Below are positions 8,032 through 15,556 of a DNA stretch of 64,000 bases, one piece after another. Numbering within the stretch: the first letter of the stretch is position 1; each line of letters starts with the position of its first letter. The DNA comes from Pseudomonas sp. Tri1. GTDB lineage: Bacteria > Pseudomonadota > Gammaproteobacteria > Pseudomonadales > Pseudomonadaceae. The notes beneath the pieces are model-generated. The model made no database searches and was not told the DNA's origin. It saw only the letters and a program-made list of their open reading frames with translations. The stretch is taken from NCBI RefSeq assembly GCF_017968885.1, contig NZ_CP072913.1, positions 4,752,501 to 4,816,500 on the forward strand, in the 5' to 3' direction. Both the position numbers and the translations under genes were made by a program.

Positions 8032-9246
8032 ATGTCGAAGAAGTCCCGCTCCAAACTCTGGTTTCTGGTGCACAGCTGGCTGGCATTGCCCATCTGGTTT
8101 TTCGTGCTCATCGTCTGCGTGACCGGCACCCTGGCGGTGGTCAGCCAGGAGATCGTCTGGCTGGCCAACCCCGACATGCGTGCCAGCAAGCCATCGGACG
8201 ATGCCCCGCTGCTCAGCTATGACCAAGTGATTGGCGCGATCAAGCAAGCCCAACCACTGACCCAGGTGCTAAGCATCGCGCGTCCGGACGAATCGCATTT
8301 TGCGCTGGAAGCCAAGGTGACCTATCCCGACGGGCGCCCCGACACGGTCTACGTCAACCCGTACAGCGGCGTGATCCAGGGCTCGGCACCGGCGTTCAAT
8401 TTCAGGGGATTCACCCGTGCCCTGCATGGCTGGTGGCTGGTGCCGTTCACCAACGGCTACAGCTGGGGCTGGTACCTGGTGTCCTTGCTGGGGCTGCCGT
8501 TGCTGGCCTCACTGGTGACCGGGCTGGTGGTCTACAAGCGTTTCTGGAAAGGCTTTTTCCGCCCGACCCTGCGGATTCGCCACGGCGCGCGAATTTTCTG
8601 GGGCGATTTCCACCGGCTCAGCGGTATCTGGTCGATCTGGTTCATCGCGGTGATTTCCATTACCGGCACCTGGTTCCTGATCGAGGCCTTGCTGTCGGAC
8701 AATCAAATTTCCATTTCCAGCGAGCCCGTCATTCCAGTGGTGGCGCGTGAAAGCGTTCCGCTGTCTACCGATGGTCTTGCACCGCCGCAACTTAGCCTGG
8801 ACCGCGCGATTGAAATCGCCCAGCAGCGAATCCCGGGCCTGGACGCAAGTTTCGTCAGCCTGCCCGGCAATGCCTACAGCCACCTGGAAATCGGCGGCCG
8901 TGGTTGGTACCCCTTGATGTTCCAGACCGCCACCATCAACCCCTACAACGGTGACGTGGCTGCCTCACGGTTGCTGTCGGACCGCACGGCGCTGGAGTTC
9001 GTCACCGAATCCATGCGCCCCTTGCACACCGGGGACTTTGGCGGCCTCTGGATCAAGCTCATCTGGTTCTTCTTCGGTTTGGTCCTGAGCATGATGGTCC
9101 TCAGCGGGTTGCTGATCTGGACCAAACGCACGGCCCTGGCCACCGCCAATGCCTTCAAGCGCAGCCAGAAACCCGCCCGCGAAGCCCGAATTGCCAGGTC
9201 ACCGCAGCCGTCCCTCCACCGTGAATCGCCGGAGGGCAACCTATGA
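8032..9246 (+). CDS. fpvG: Ferripyoverdine reductase FpvG (PepSY-associated membrane protein)
   Basis: A 404-residue inner-membrane protein of the PepSY-associated TM family. It has hydrophobic segments near residues 18-40, 145-170, 195-220 and 335-365, and large periplasmic loops between them. In P. aeruginosa, FpvG (PA2403) is the inner-membrane reductase that reduces iron in ferripyoverdine to release it in the periplasm. The assignment rests on this family plus the exact eight-gene order that follows. It overlaps fpvH by four bases (ATGA). No obvious Fur box or PvdS-type box is visible in the short upstream region. Confidence 0.85.
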   Translation: MSKKSRSKLWFLVHSWLALPIWFFVLIVCVTGTLAVVSQEIVWLANPDMRASKPSDDAPLLSYDQVIGAIKQAQPLTQVLSIARPDESHFALEAKVTYPDGRPDTVYVNPYSGVIQGSAPAFNFRGFTRALHGWWLVPFTNGYSWGWYLVSLLGLPLLASLVTGLVVYKRFWKGFFRPTLRIRHGARIFWGDFHRLSGIWSIWFIAVISITGTWFLIEALLSDNQISISSEPVIPVVARESVPLSTDGLAPPQLSLDRAIEIAQQRIPGLDASFVSLPGNAYSHLEIGGRGWYPLMFQTATINPYNGDVAASRLLSDRTALEFVTESMRPLHTGDFGGLWIKLIWFFFGLVLSMMVLSGLLIWTKRTALATANAFKRSQKPAREARIARSPQPSLHRESPEGNL

Positions 9247-9782
9247 GTTCGCCCACCGCAGCGGCCCCCTCACGCCTGAGTCTGTTCTGGCATAAGTGGC
9301 GTTTTCACCTCAACGTGCTGTTGTTGCTGATACCCCTGGGTTTCATGCCCAAGTATTTCTCGGAAGCGGCATTGTTCCGCGGGGATACCGGGCTTGGCGA
9401 ACGGGAGGTCGGCGAAGTCAAGGTCGGGCCGTGGAGCCTGCGTCTTGCCGAGTTTCGCAACGAAGCCCCACGCCCCGATGGCCCGGCCGGGCATATGAAA
9501 CATTTCAACGCAGCCCTGTGCCAACGTTGCATCGGCGAGGTCAAGGCCACCTACCTGCGTATCGGCAAGCCCCGCAGCCTGCGGGCCGCCGGGGTCATTT
9601 TCTTCGGCTCGCCCTATCGCATGGGAGCTTCGTTGCCGGTGCCGCCCAAGACCCCGCTCGACGCCGAACTGTGGATAACCCTCGAGGGCTGGGACGGCTC
9701 GATGCACCAAGCCGCCATTCCCCTGAGCCAGGCCTCTCCCGCCACCATTGCCTGGCTGAAAACCCAAGGAGCCCAACCATGA
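9243..9782 (+). CDS. fpvH: FpvH, accessory protein of ferripyoverdine reduction
   Basis: A 179-residue protein with one membrane anchor (residues about 21-38) and a soluble periplasmic part holding a CQRC motif (MKHFNAALCQRCIGEV). The CxxC pair would suit a metal- or thiol-related role. Its position between fpvG and fpvJ, with four-base overlaps at each end, matches FpvH (PA2404), which works with FpvG in iron release. Similar proteins are sometimes labelled thiamine-pyrophosphate binding, but I see no TPP motif. Confidence 0.78.
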   Translation: MSSPTAAAPSRLSLFWHKWRFHLNVLLLLIPLGFMPKYFSEAALFRGDTGLGEREVGEVKVGPWSLRLAEFRNEAPRPDGPAGHMKHFNAALCQRCIGEVKATYLRIGKPRSLRAAGVIFFGSPYRMGASLPVPPKTPLDAELWITLEGWDGSMHQAAIPLSQASPATIAWLKTQGAQP

Positions 9783-10105
9783 CCCCCCGCGCCTCTCTCA
9801 ACAGCCTGGCGCTGCTGCTCTGCGCCGGTTTCGCCAGCAGCGCCCTGGCCCACAACCCGATGTGCGAATGCAAGGCCATCGACGCCGAACAGATCCAGTG
9901 CACGGGTGGCTTTTCCGATGGCAGCGGTGCGCCTGGGGTAACGCTGGACGTGATCGGCTACGACGAAACCATCCTGGTGCCGGGCAAGCTCGGCGCCGAT
10001 TCGACGTTGACCTTCAAGAAACCGAACGCCGAATTCTACGTGCTCTTCGACGCCGGCCCCGGCCACGTGGTGGAAATCGACCAAGCCGACATCGAGGCCC
10101 CATGA
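9779..10105 (+). CDS. fpvJ: FpvJ, small periplasmic protein
   Basis: A 108-residue secreted protein. The start at 9779 overlaps the fpvH stop (ATGA) and gives a clean signal peptide ending SSALA before HNPMCECKAID. The mature N-terminus is rich in possible metal ligands (HNPMCEC). The rest resembles a small beta-sandwich (FSDGSGAPGVTLDVIGYD). It matches FpvJ (PA2405) by position and size. The role is support of FpvG-dependent ferripyoverdine reduction; the mechanism is unknown. Confidence 0.76.
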   Translation: MTPRASLNSLALLLCAGFASSALAHNPMCECKAIDAEQIQCTGGFSDGSGAPGVTLDVIGYDETILVPGKLGADSTLTFKKPNAEFYVLFDAGPGHVVEIDQADIEAP

Positions 10106-10677
10106 GCAATCCCACCACCCAAGTCATCCGCCCGGCCGGCGCGGGCCATGAAACCCTGTATGTGTTGCTGCTGTGCCTGTTCATCGTGCTGGTGGCCGGA
10201 TCGGTCGTGGCCTGGCACGGTAAAACCGAAGACAGCAGTCACCTCGCCGCGAACCAACTCGATGCCCGTCGCGATCTCAACGCCGCCGAACAAGGCATCT
10301 ATGCGGACCTGCGGGTAACCCTGGATGAAATCCGCCTGCTGCGCGAAGAACAACAGGTCCTGCCCGGCCCGCAAACGCTGGCCGATGAAGGCTTTGCCCC
10401 GTTCGCCCAGGACGCCAGTTCCGTCAGCCGCGGCGGTCATGCCTGGCAACAGTTGGAAGACCGGGCCTACTTCGGCGCGAGCAGCAACTCATCCGTCGCT
10501 GGTTCGTTTCTGATGCGCATCAGCGAAGCGTCCGACGCCGCTCCCGACATCTGGCTCAATCGCGGCAACGGCCTCACTGCCCCCACCGCGCTGGACGACG
10601 CCACTTTGTCCACCGCCGGCTGGCAACAGATCGTTGCGCAATTCGACGCCGGCGTAACCCGCCAGCACCGGCACTGA
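10102..10677 (+). CDS. fpvK: FpvK (DUF6162-type membrane-anchored protein)
   Basis: A 191-residue protein with a single N-terminal membrane helix (LYVLLLCLFIVLVAGSVVAW, about residues 16-35). A periplasmic domain follows that starts with a helical, likely coiled stretch (LRVTLDEIRLLREEQQ). The start overlaps the fpvJ stop by ATGA. It corresponds in order and size to FpvK (PA2406), the fourth member of the FpvGHJK inner-membrane complex. The family has no known enzymatic activity. Confidence 0.76.
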   Translation: MSNPTTQVIRPAGAGHETLYVLLLCLFIVLVAGSVVAWHGKTEDSSHLAANQLDARRDLNAAEQGIYADLRVTLDEIRLLREEQQVLPGPQTLADEGFAPFAQDASSVSRGGHAWQQLEDRAYFGASSNSSVAGSFLMRISEASDAAPDIWLNRGNGLTAPTALDDATLSTAGWQQIVAQFDAGVTRQHRH

Positions 10678-10712
10678 TCCCACGCCCTTATTCGAGAGAA
10701 GACCCTTCGCCC

Positions 10713-11642
10713 ATGCCTATTGCCACTCCACGCCGCCCCTTGCTGCGCCTGCTGCTGATCGGTCTGCTGGCCTGCCTGCTCACCCCACACGCCAGCGCCG
10801 AAACGGCCAAGCGCCTGCGCATCGGCATCACCTTGCACCCTTATTACAGCTACGTGGCGAACATCGTCGGCGACAAGGCCGAGGTGGTGCCACTGATCCC
10901 GGCCGGCTTCAACCCCCATGCCTATGAACCTCGGGCCGAGGACATCAAGCGCATCAGCGGCCTCGACGTGATCGTGCTTAACGGCGTGGGCCACGACGAC
11001 TTCGCCGACCGCATGATCGCCGCCAGCGAAACCCCGAACGTGAAGGTGATCGAGGCCAACGAAAACGTACCGTTGCTGGCCGCCACCGGCACCGCCGCCC
11101 GAGGTGCCGGCAAGGTCGTCAACCCACATACGTTCCTGTCCATCAGCGCGTCCATTGCCCAGGTCAATAACATCGCCCGAGAGCTGGGCAAGCTCGACCC
11201 GGACAATGCCAAGACCTACACCCAGAATGCCCGCGCCTACGGCAAGCGCCTGCGCCAAATGCGCGCCGCCGCCCTGGCTAAGCTGACCCAGGCGCCCAAT
11301 GCCGAGCTGCGGGTCGCCACGGTGCACGCAGCCTACGACTACCTGTTGCGCGAATTCGGCTTGGAAGTGACCGCCGTGGTCGAGCCAGCCCACGGCATCG
11401 AGCCGAGCCCCAGCCAGTTGAAAAAGACCATCGATCAACTGCGTGAGCTGGACGTGAAGGTGATCTTCTCGGAAATGGATTTCCCCTCCACCTACGTCGA
11501 CACCATCCAGCGCGAATCGGGTGTGAAGCTGTACCCGCTCTCGCACATTTCCTACGGGGACTACAGCGCCGAGAAGTACGAAAAGGAAATGGCCGGCAAC
11601 CTCGACACCGTAGTCCGGGCGATCCAGGAGTCTGGCGCATGA
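10713..11642 (+). CDS. fpvC: Periplasmic binding protein FpvC (cluster A-I, ZnuA-like)
   Basis: A 309-residue solute-binding protein with a signal peptide ending HASA before ETAKRLRIGITLHP. Metal-ligand positions typical of the ZnuA/TroA family are visible: GFNPHAYEP, VNPHTFLS, ATVHAAYDYLL and FSEMDFPSTY. There is no His-rich zinc loop. FpvC (PA2407) is the first of two binding proteins of the pyoverdine-linked ABC system; in P. aeruginosa it binds iron or ferripyoverdine in the periplasm. It overlaps fpvD by four bases. Confidence 0.85.
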   Translation: MPIATPRRPLLRLLLIGLLACLLTPHASAETAKRLRIGITLHPYYSYVANIVGDKAEVVPLIPAGFNPHAYEPRAEDIKRISGLDVIVLNGVGHDDFADRMIAASETPNVKVIEANENVPLLAATGTAARGAGKVVNPHTFLSISASIAQVNNIARELGKLDPDNAKTYTQNARAYGKRLRQMRAAALAKLTQAPNAELRVATVHAAYDYLLREFGLEVTAVVEPAHGIEPSPSQLKKTIDQLRELDVKVIFSEMDFPSTYVDTIQRESGVKLYPLSHISYGDYSAEKYEKEMAGNLDTVVRAIQESGA

Positions 11643-12391
11643 CCGTCCAGGAAACCCTCACCCCGCACCGCGTCGGCCCCTCGATTGAATTCGCCGATGT
11701 CAGCCTGAACCTGGGCCGCACCACGATTCTCGACAACGTGGGGTTTCAGGTGCAGCCCGGCAGCATCCATGCCCTGGTGGGCCCCAACGGCGGCGGCAAG
11801 AGTTCGTTGATCAAGACCCTGCTCGGGCAGATGCCGCACCAGGGACGCTTGAGCCTGCAATGGCCGGGTGAACCCGGTGTCATCGGCTATGTGCCCCAGG
11901 CGCTGGAGTTCGACCGGGGCCTGCCCATGACCGTGGATGATTTCATGGCGGCGATGTGTCAGCGGCGTCCGGCCTTCCTCGGCCTGAGCAAGCATTACGC
12001 CGGCGCCATCGGCCAGGCCTTGGAACGAGTGGGCATGCAGGACAAACGCAAGCGGCGCATGGGCGCGCTGTCCGGCGGTGAGCGCCAGCGGGTGTTGCTG
12101 GCCCAGGGGCTGATTCCGTCGCCGCAGTTGCTGGTGCTGGATGAGCCGATGTCGGCGCTGGATGAGGCCGGCATCCAGGTGTTCGAACGATTGCTGCAGG
12201 ACTGGCGCCAGGCCGGCATCACCGTGCTGTGGATCGAGCATGACCTGGAAGCCGTCGGGCGCCTGGCCGACCGTGTCACCGGCCTGAACCGCAAAGTGCT
12301 GTTCGACGGCCCGCCACGCCAGACCCTGACCCCAGAGCGCTTGCTGACGCTGTTTTCCACCCATCCACGCACGAATGGGAGCGCTGCCTGA
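11639..12391 (+). CDS. fpvD: ABC transporter ATP-binding protein FpvD
   Basis: A 250-residue ATPase of the metal ABC family. Walker A is GPNGGGKS (residues 48-55), the signature is LSGGERQRVLLAQGL, and Walker B is LLVLDEPMSALDE, followed by the switch histidine in WIEHD. It energises the FpvE permease. It overlaps fpvC (ATGA) and fpvE by one base, so translation is coupled. P. aeruginosa counterpart: PA2408. Confidence 0.9.
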   Translation: MTVQETLTPHRVGPSIEFADVSLNLGRTTILDNVGFQVQPGSIHALVGPNGGGKSSLIKTLLGQMPHQGRLSLQWPGEPGVIGYVPQALEFDRGLPMTVDDFMAAMCQRRPAFLGLSKHYAGAIGQALERVGMQDKRKRRMGALSGGERQRVLLAQGLIPSPQLLVLDEPMSALDEAGIQVFERLLQDWRQAGITVLWIEHDLEAVGRLADRVTGLNRKVLFDGPPRQTLTPERLLTLFSTHPRTNGSAA

Positions 12392-13290
12392 TGAGTTATG
12401 AAGCCTTTCGCTTGATGGTCCAGGGTTGGGCCTCGTCCGGTTACTTGCCCGAGGCGCTGGCCTACGGGTTTGTGGTCAATGCGTTGCTGGCCGGGCTGTT
12501 GATCGGCCCGGTGCTGGGCGGTCTCGGCACGCTGGTGGTGGTCAAGCGCTTCGCGTTTTTCTCCGAGGCGGTGGGCCATGCGGCGCTGACCGGCGTGGCG
12601 GTCGGCATCCTGCTCGGCGAACCCTACACCGGCCCTTACGGCAGCCTGTTCGGCTATTGCCTGCTGTTCGGCATCCTGCTCAATTACCTGCGCAACCGCA
12701 CCGGCCTGGCACCGGACACGCTGATCAGCGTCTTCCTCTCGGTGTCCCTGGCCCTGGGCGCCAGCCTGTTGTTGATCCTGGCAGGCAAGATCAACGTGCA
12801 CATCCTGGAGAACGTGCTGTTCGGTTCGGTGCTGACGGTCAACGGCAACGACTTGTTGGTGCTGGCGGTGGTCGGCTCGCTGGTGATGGCCCTGGCGTTG
12901 CCGCTTTATAACCGCATCATGCTCGCCAGCTTCAACCCGCAACTGGCGGCGGTGCGCGGGGTGGCGGTCAAGACTCTGGACTACCTGTTCGTGGTACTGG
13001 TGACGTTGATCACCGTGGCGGCGGTGAAAGTCATTGGCGCGATTCTGGTGGGCGCACTGCTGGTCATTCCGGCAGCGGCGGCACGCCTGCTCAGCCAATC
13101 GCTGAAAGGCTTTTTCTGGTGTTCAGTGCTGATCGCCACCCTGAGCACCTTGTGCGGAATTCTCGCGCCAATTGTGTTCGACCTGCCGATCCCGTCCGGT
13201 GCCGCGATCATCCTGGCGGCCGGCATCGCCTTCGCCCTGAGCGCCATCGCCCGTGGCGTCGTCCCCAGCCTCAAAGGGAATCTTGGATAA
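12391..13290 (+). CDS. fpvE: ABC transporter permease FpvE
   Basis: A 299-residue polytopic membrane protein of the ABC-3 (ZnuB/TroC) permease family with about eight hydrophobic segments. The conserved stretch VVKRFAFFSEAVGHAALTGV near residue 50 is the family signature, and VIGAILVGALLVIPAAAARLL lies in the later membrane part. It pairs with FpvD. It starts on the last base of the fpvD stop and ends immediately before fpvF. P. aeruginosa counterpart: PA2409. Confidence 0.9.
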   Translation: MSYEAFRLMVQGWASSGYLPEALAYGFVVNALLAGLLIGPVLGGLGTLVVVKRFAFFSEAVGHAALTGVAVGILLGEPYTGPYGSLFGYCLLFGILLNYLRNRTGLAPDTLISVFLSVSLALGASLLLILAGKINVHILENVLFGSVLTVNGNDLLVLAVVGSLVMALALPLYNRIMLASFNPQLAAVRGVAVKTLDYLFVVLVTLITVAAVKVIGAILVGALLVIPAAAARLLSQSLKGFFWCSVLIATLSTLCGILAPIVFDLPIPSGAAIILAAGIAFALSAIARGVVPSLKGNLG

Positions 13291-14184
13291 ATGGTTTTTT
13301 CATTACGACAACTGGCCCTGGCCGCAGCGCTGTGCAGCGTGGCCGTTACCTCGTCATTTGCCAGCGAAAAAGTGCGTCTGCTGGCATCGTTACCGATCAC
13401 CTACGGATTGAGTGAAGCCTTGCTCAAGGGCACCGACGTCAGCCTGGAGCGAGCCGCACCCGCCAACCTGCCCGGCACCCGCCAGAGCGCCTATTTCAGC
13501 GGCCGAGGGGCGCCAGCCCTGAGTAAACTCGCCAGCGAGGCGGATGGGGTAATCGGCCTGCGCTCGCTGTGGCCGGACGATCCGCTGTACCCCATGGCCC
13601 GCCGCAGCAATATTCGCATCGTCGAAGTCGACGCCGCTCGCCCGGTGGACGGCGCCCTGCCCGGCATCGCTGTACAACCGGGCATGACTGACGGCCTGGC
13701 GAGCCAGCCGTGGATGGCCAGCCATAACCTGGGACGCATGGCCGATGTGATCGCCGCCGACCTGGTGCGCCTGGCCCCGGTAGCCAGGCCACAGATCGAC
13801 GCCAACCTGGCAGCCCTCAAGCAGCGCTTGCTCAAGCTCAGTGCCGATAGCGAAAAACGCCTGGCCAGTGCCGACAACTTGAGCGTGGTCAGCCTGAGTG
13901 AACATTTCGCTTACCTGATCAGCGGACTCAATCTCGACGGGATCAGCACCGATGCTCGCCCCGATGCCGAGTGGACAGCCGAAGCCCTCAAGCAATTGAC
14001 CGTTACTTTGAAGGACAATGACGTGGCGGTGGTGCTGCATCATCGCCAACCTTCGGAGGCGGTGAAGGCGGCCATCAGCGAGGGCGGCAGCCGGCTACTG
14101 GTGCTGAGCACCGACGGTGCCGATCCGGTGGCCGAGCTGGAGAGCAATGTGGGGCTGGTTGTCGCAGCACTGACGACGAACTGA
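13291..14184 (+). CDS. fpvF: Periplasmic binding protein FpvF
   Basis: A 297-residue secreted binding protein (signal peptide through TSSFAS) distantly related to the ZnuA family, second of the operon. The family histidines of FpvC are mostly absent; the LSEHFAYLISGL and VLHHRQPSEAV regions occupy equivalent places. In P. aeruginosa, FpvF (PA2410) can bind pyoverdine and interacts with FpvC. The gene abuts fpvE with no gap. It is followed by an inverted REP pair and the converging prpF. Confidence 0.83.
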   Translation: MVFSLRQLALAAALCSVAVTSSFASEKVRLLASLPITYGLSEALLKGTDVSLERAAPANLPGTRQSAYFSGRGAPALSKLASEADGVIGLRSLWPDDPLYPMARRSNIRIVEVDAARPVDGALPGIAVQPGMTDGLASQPWMASHNLGRMADVIAADLVRLAPVARPQIDANLAALKQRLLKLSADSEKRLASADNLSVVSLSEHFAYLISGLNLDGISTDARPDAEWTAEALKQLTVTLKDNDVAVVLHHRQPSEAVKAAISEGGSRLLVLSTDGADPVAELESNVGLVVAALTTN

Positions 14185-14202
14185 TGGCAGAAGTCCGACC
14201 AA

Positions 14203-14296
14203 CCTGTGGGGGCGAGCTTGCTCGCGAAGAGGCCGGCCCATTCGACATTGATGTCGGCTGACACGCCGCCATCGCGAGCAAGCTCGCTCCCACAGG
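14203..14296. repeat. Inverted REP pair between fpvF and prpF
   Basis: Two copies of the GTGGGNGCGAGCTTGCTCGCG-type REP face each other (14203-14227 and 14272-14296), separated by 44 bases. Together they can fold into a long cruciform or stem-loop. They sit between two convergent operons and probably serve as a bidirectional end of transcription. Confidence 0.9.
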
Positions 14297-14322
14297 TTTT
14301 GTGTTGTTCCTGAAGTATCGAG

Positions 14323-15513
14323 TTAGAAGACATCCCCCGGCACCCGCACAAACCCTTCCATCAACACCCGTGCGCTGCGGCTCATGATGGCTTTGTTCAC
14401 GGTCCATTCGCCGTTGACCTGGCTGGCCTCGGCGCCGACGCGCAGGGTGCCTGACGGATGGCCGAAACGTACGGCATTGCGTTCGATGCCGCCCGCCGCC
14501 AGGTTCACCAGGGTGCCGGAAATCGCCGCTGCGGTGCCGATGGCGACTGCCGCGGTGCCCATCATGGCGTGGTGCAGTTTGCCCATGGACAAGGCGCGCA
14601 CCAGCAGGTCGACATCCCCGGCCGCCACAGCTTTTCCGCTTGATGAAACGTAGTCCGCTGGCGGTGCGACGAACGCCACTTTCGGCGTGTGCTGACGCTG
14701 GGCGGCTTCGTCCAGATGCTTGATCAGCCCCATGCGCAAGGCACCGTGGGCACGGATGGTTTCGAACATCGCCAGCGCCTTTGGATCGCTGTTGATTGCG
14801 CCCTGCAACTCAGTACCGGTGTAACCGACGTCACGGGCATTGATGAAAATCGTCGGGATCCCGGCGTTGATCAAGGTCGCCTTGAAGGTACCTACACCAG
14901 GCACCTCAAGGTCGTCCACCAGGTTGCCGGTGGGAAACATCGAGCCGCCACCGCCCTCCTCCTCGGCCGCCGGATCCATGAATTCCAGCTGCACTTCGGC
15001 CGCCGGAAAGGTCACGCCGTCGAGTTCGAAGTCACCGGTTTCCTGCACCGCGCCGTCGGTGATCGGCACATGGGCGATGATGGTCTTGCTGATGTTGGCT
15101 TGCCAGATCCGCACCACGGCCACGCCGTTTCGTGGGATGCGAGCGGCGTCTACCAAACCACTGCTGATGGCGAATGAACCGACCGCCGCCGACAGGTTGC
15201 CGCAGTTGCCACTCCAGTCCACGAACGGCTTGTCGATGGACACTTGGCCGAACAGGTAATCGACATCGTGGTCGGCCCGGGTGCTCTTGGACAGGATTAC
15301 GGTCTTGCTGGTGCTGGACGTCGCACCGCCCATGCCATCGATCTGCTTCTCATATGGATCGGGGCTGCCGATCACCCGCAGTAGCAAGGCATCCCGGGCA
15401 GGGCCTGGGACGCGAGCCACTTCGGGCAGGTCCTGCAAGCTGAAGAACACGCCTTTGCTGGTGCCGCCACGCATGTAGGTGGCGGGTATTCTGATTTGCG
15501 CTGCGTGAGCCAT
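14323..15513 (-). CDS. prpF: 2-methylaconitate cis-trans isomerase PrpF
   Basis: A 396-residue protein of the PrpF family (diaminopimelate-epimerase-like fold). The N-terminus IPATYMRGGTSKGVFF and the motif SGNCGNLSAAVG carry the conserved Lys and Cys. It isomerises the methylaconitate made by AcnD, so that the methylcitrate cycle works without PrpD. The ATG at 15513 was chosen over a frame open to 15612 because it begins the conserved N-terminus. It follows acnD by 43 bases as the last gene of the operon. Confidence 0.95.
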   Translation of the reverse strand: MAHAAQIRIPATYMRGGTSKGVFFSLQDLPEVARVPGPARDALLLRVIGSPDPYEKQIDGMGGATSSTSKTVILSKSTRADHDVDYLFGQVSIDKPFVDWSGNCGNLSAAVGSFAISSGLVDAARIPRNGVAVVRIWQANISKTIIAHVPITDGAVQETGDFELDGVTFPAAEVQLEFMDPAAEEEGGGGSMFPTGNLVDDLEVPGVGTFKATLINAGIPTIFINARDVGYTGTELQGAINSDPKALAMFETIRAHGALRMGLIKHLDEAAQRQHTPKVAFVAPPADYVSSSGKAVAAGDVDLLVRALSMGKLHHAMMGTAAVAIGTAAAISGTLVNLAAGGIERNAVRFGHPSGTLRVGAEASQVNGEWTVNKAIMSRSARVLMEGFVRVPGDVF

Positions 15514-15556
15514 GATGCACCTCAAGCGGACACGCAAGGGTGCCCGCGGTTGTGAT

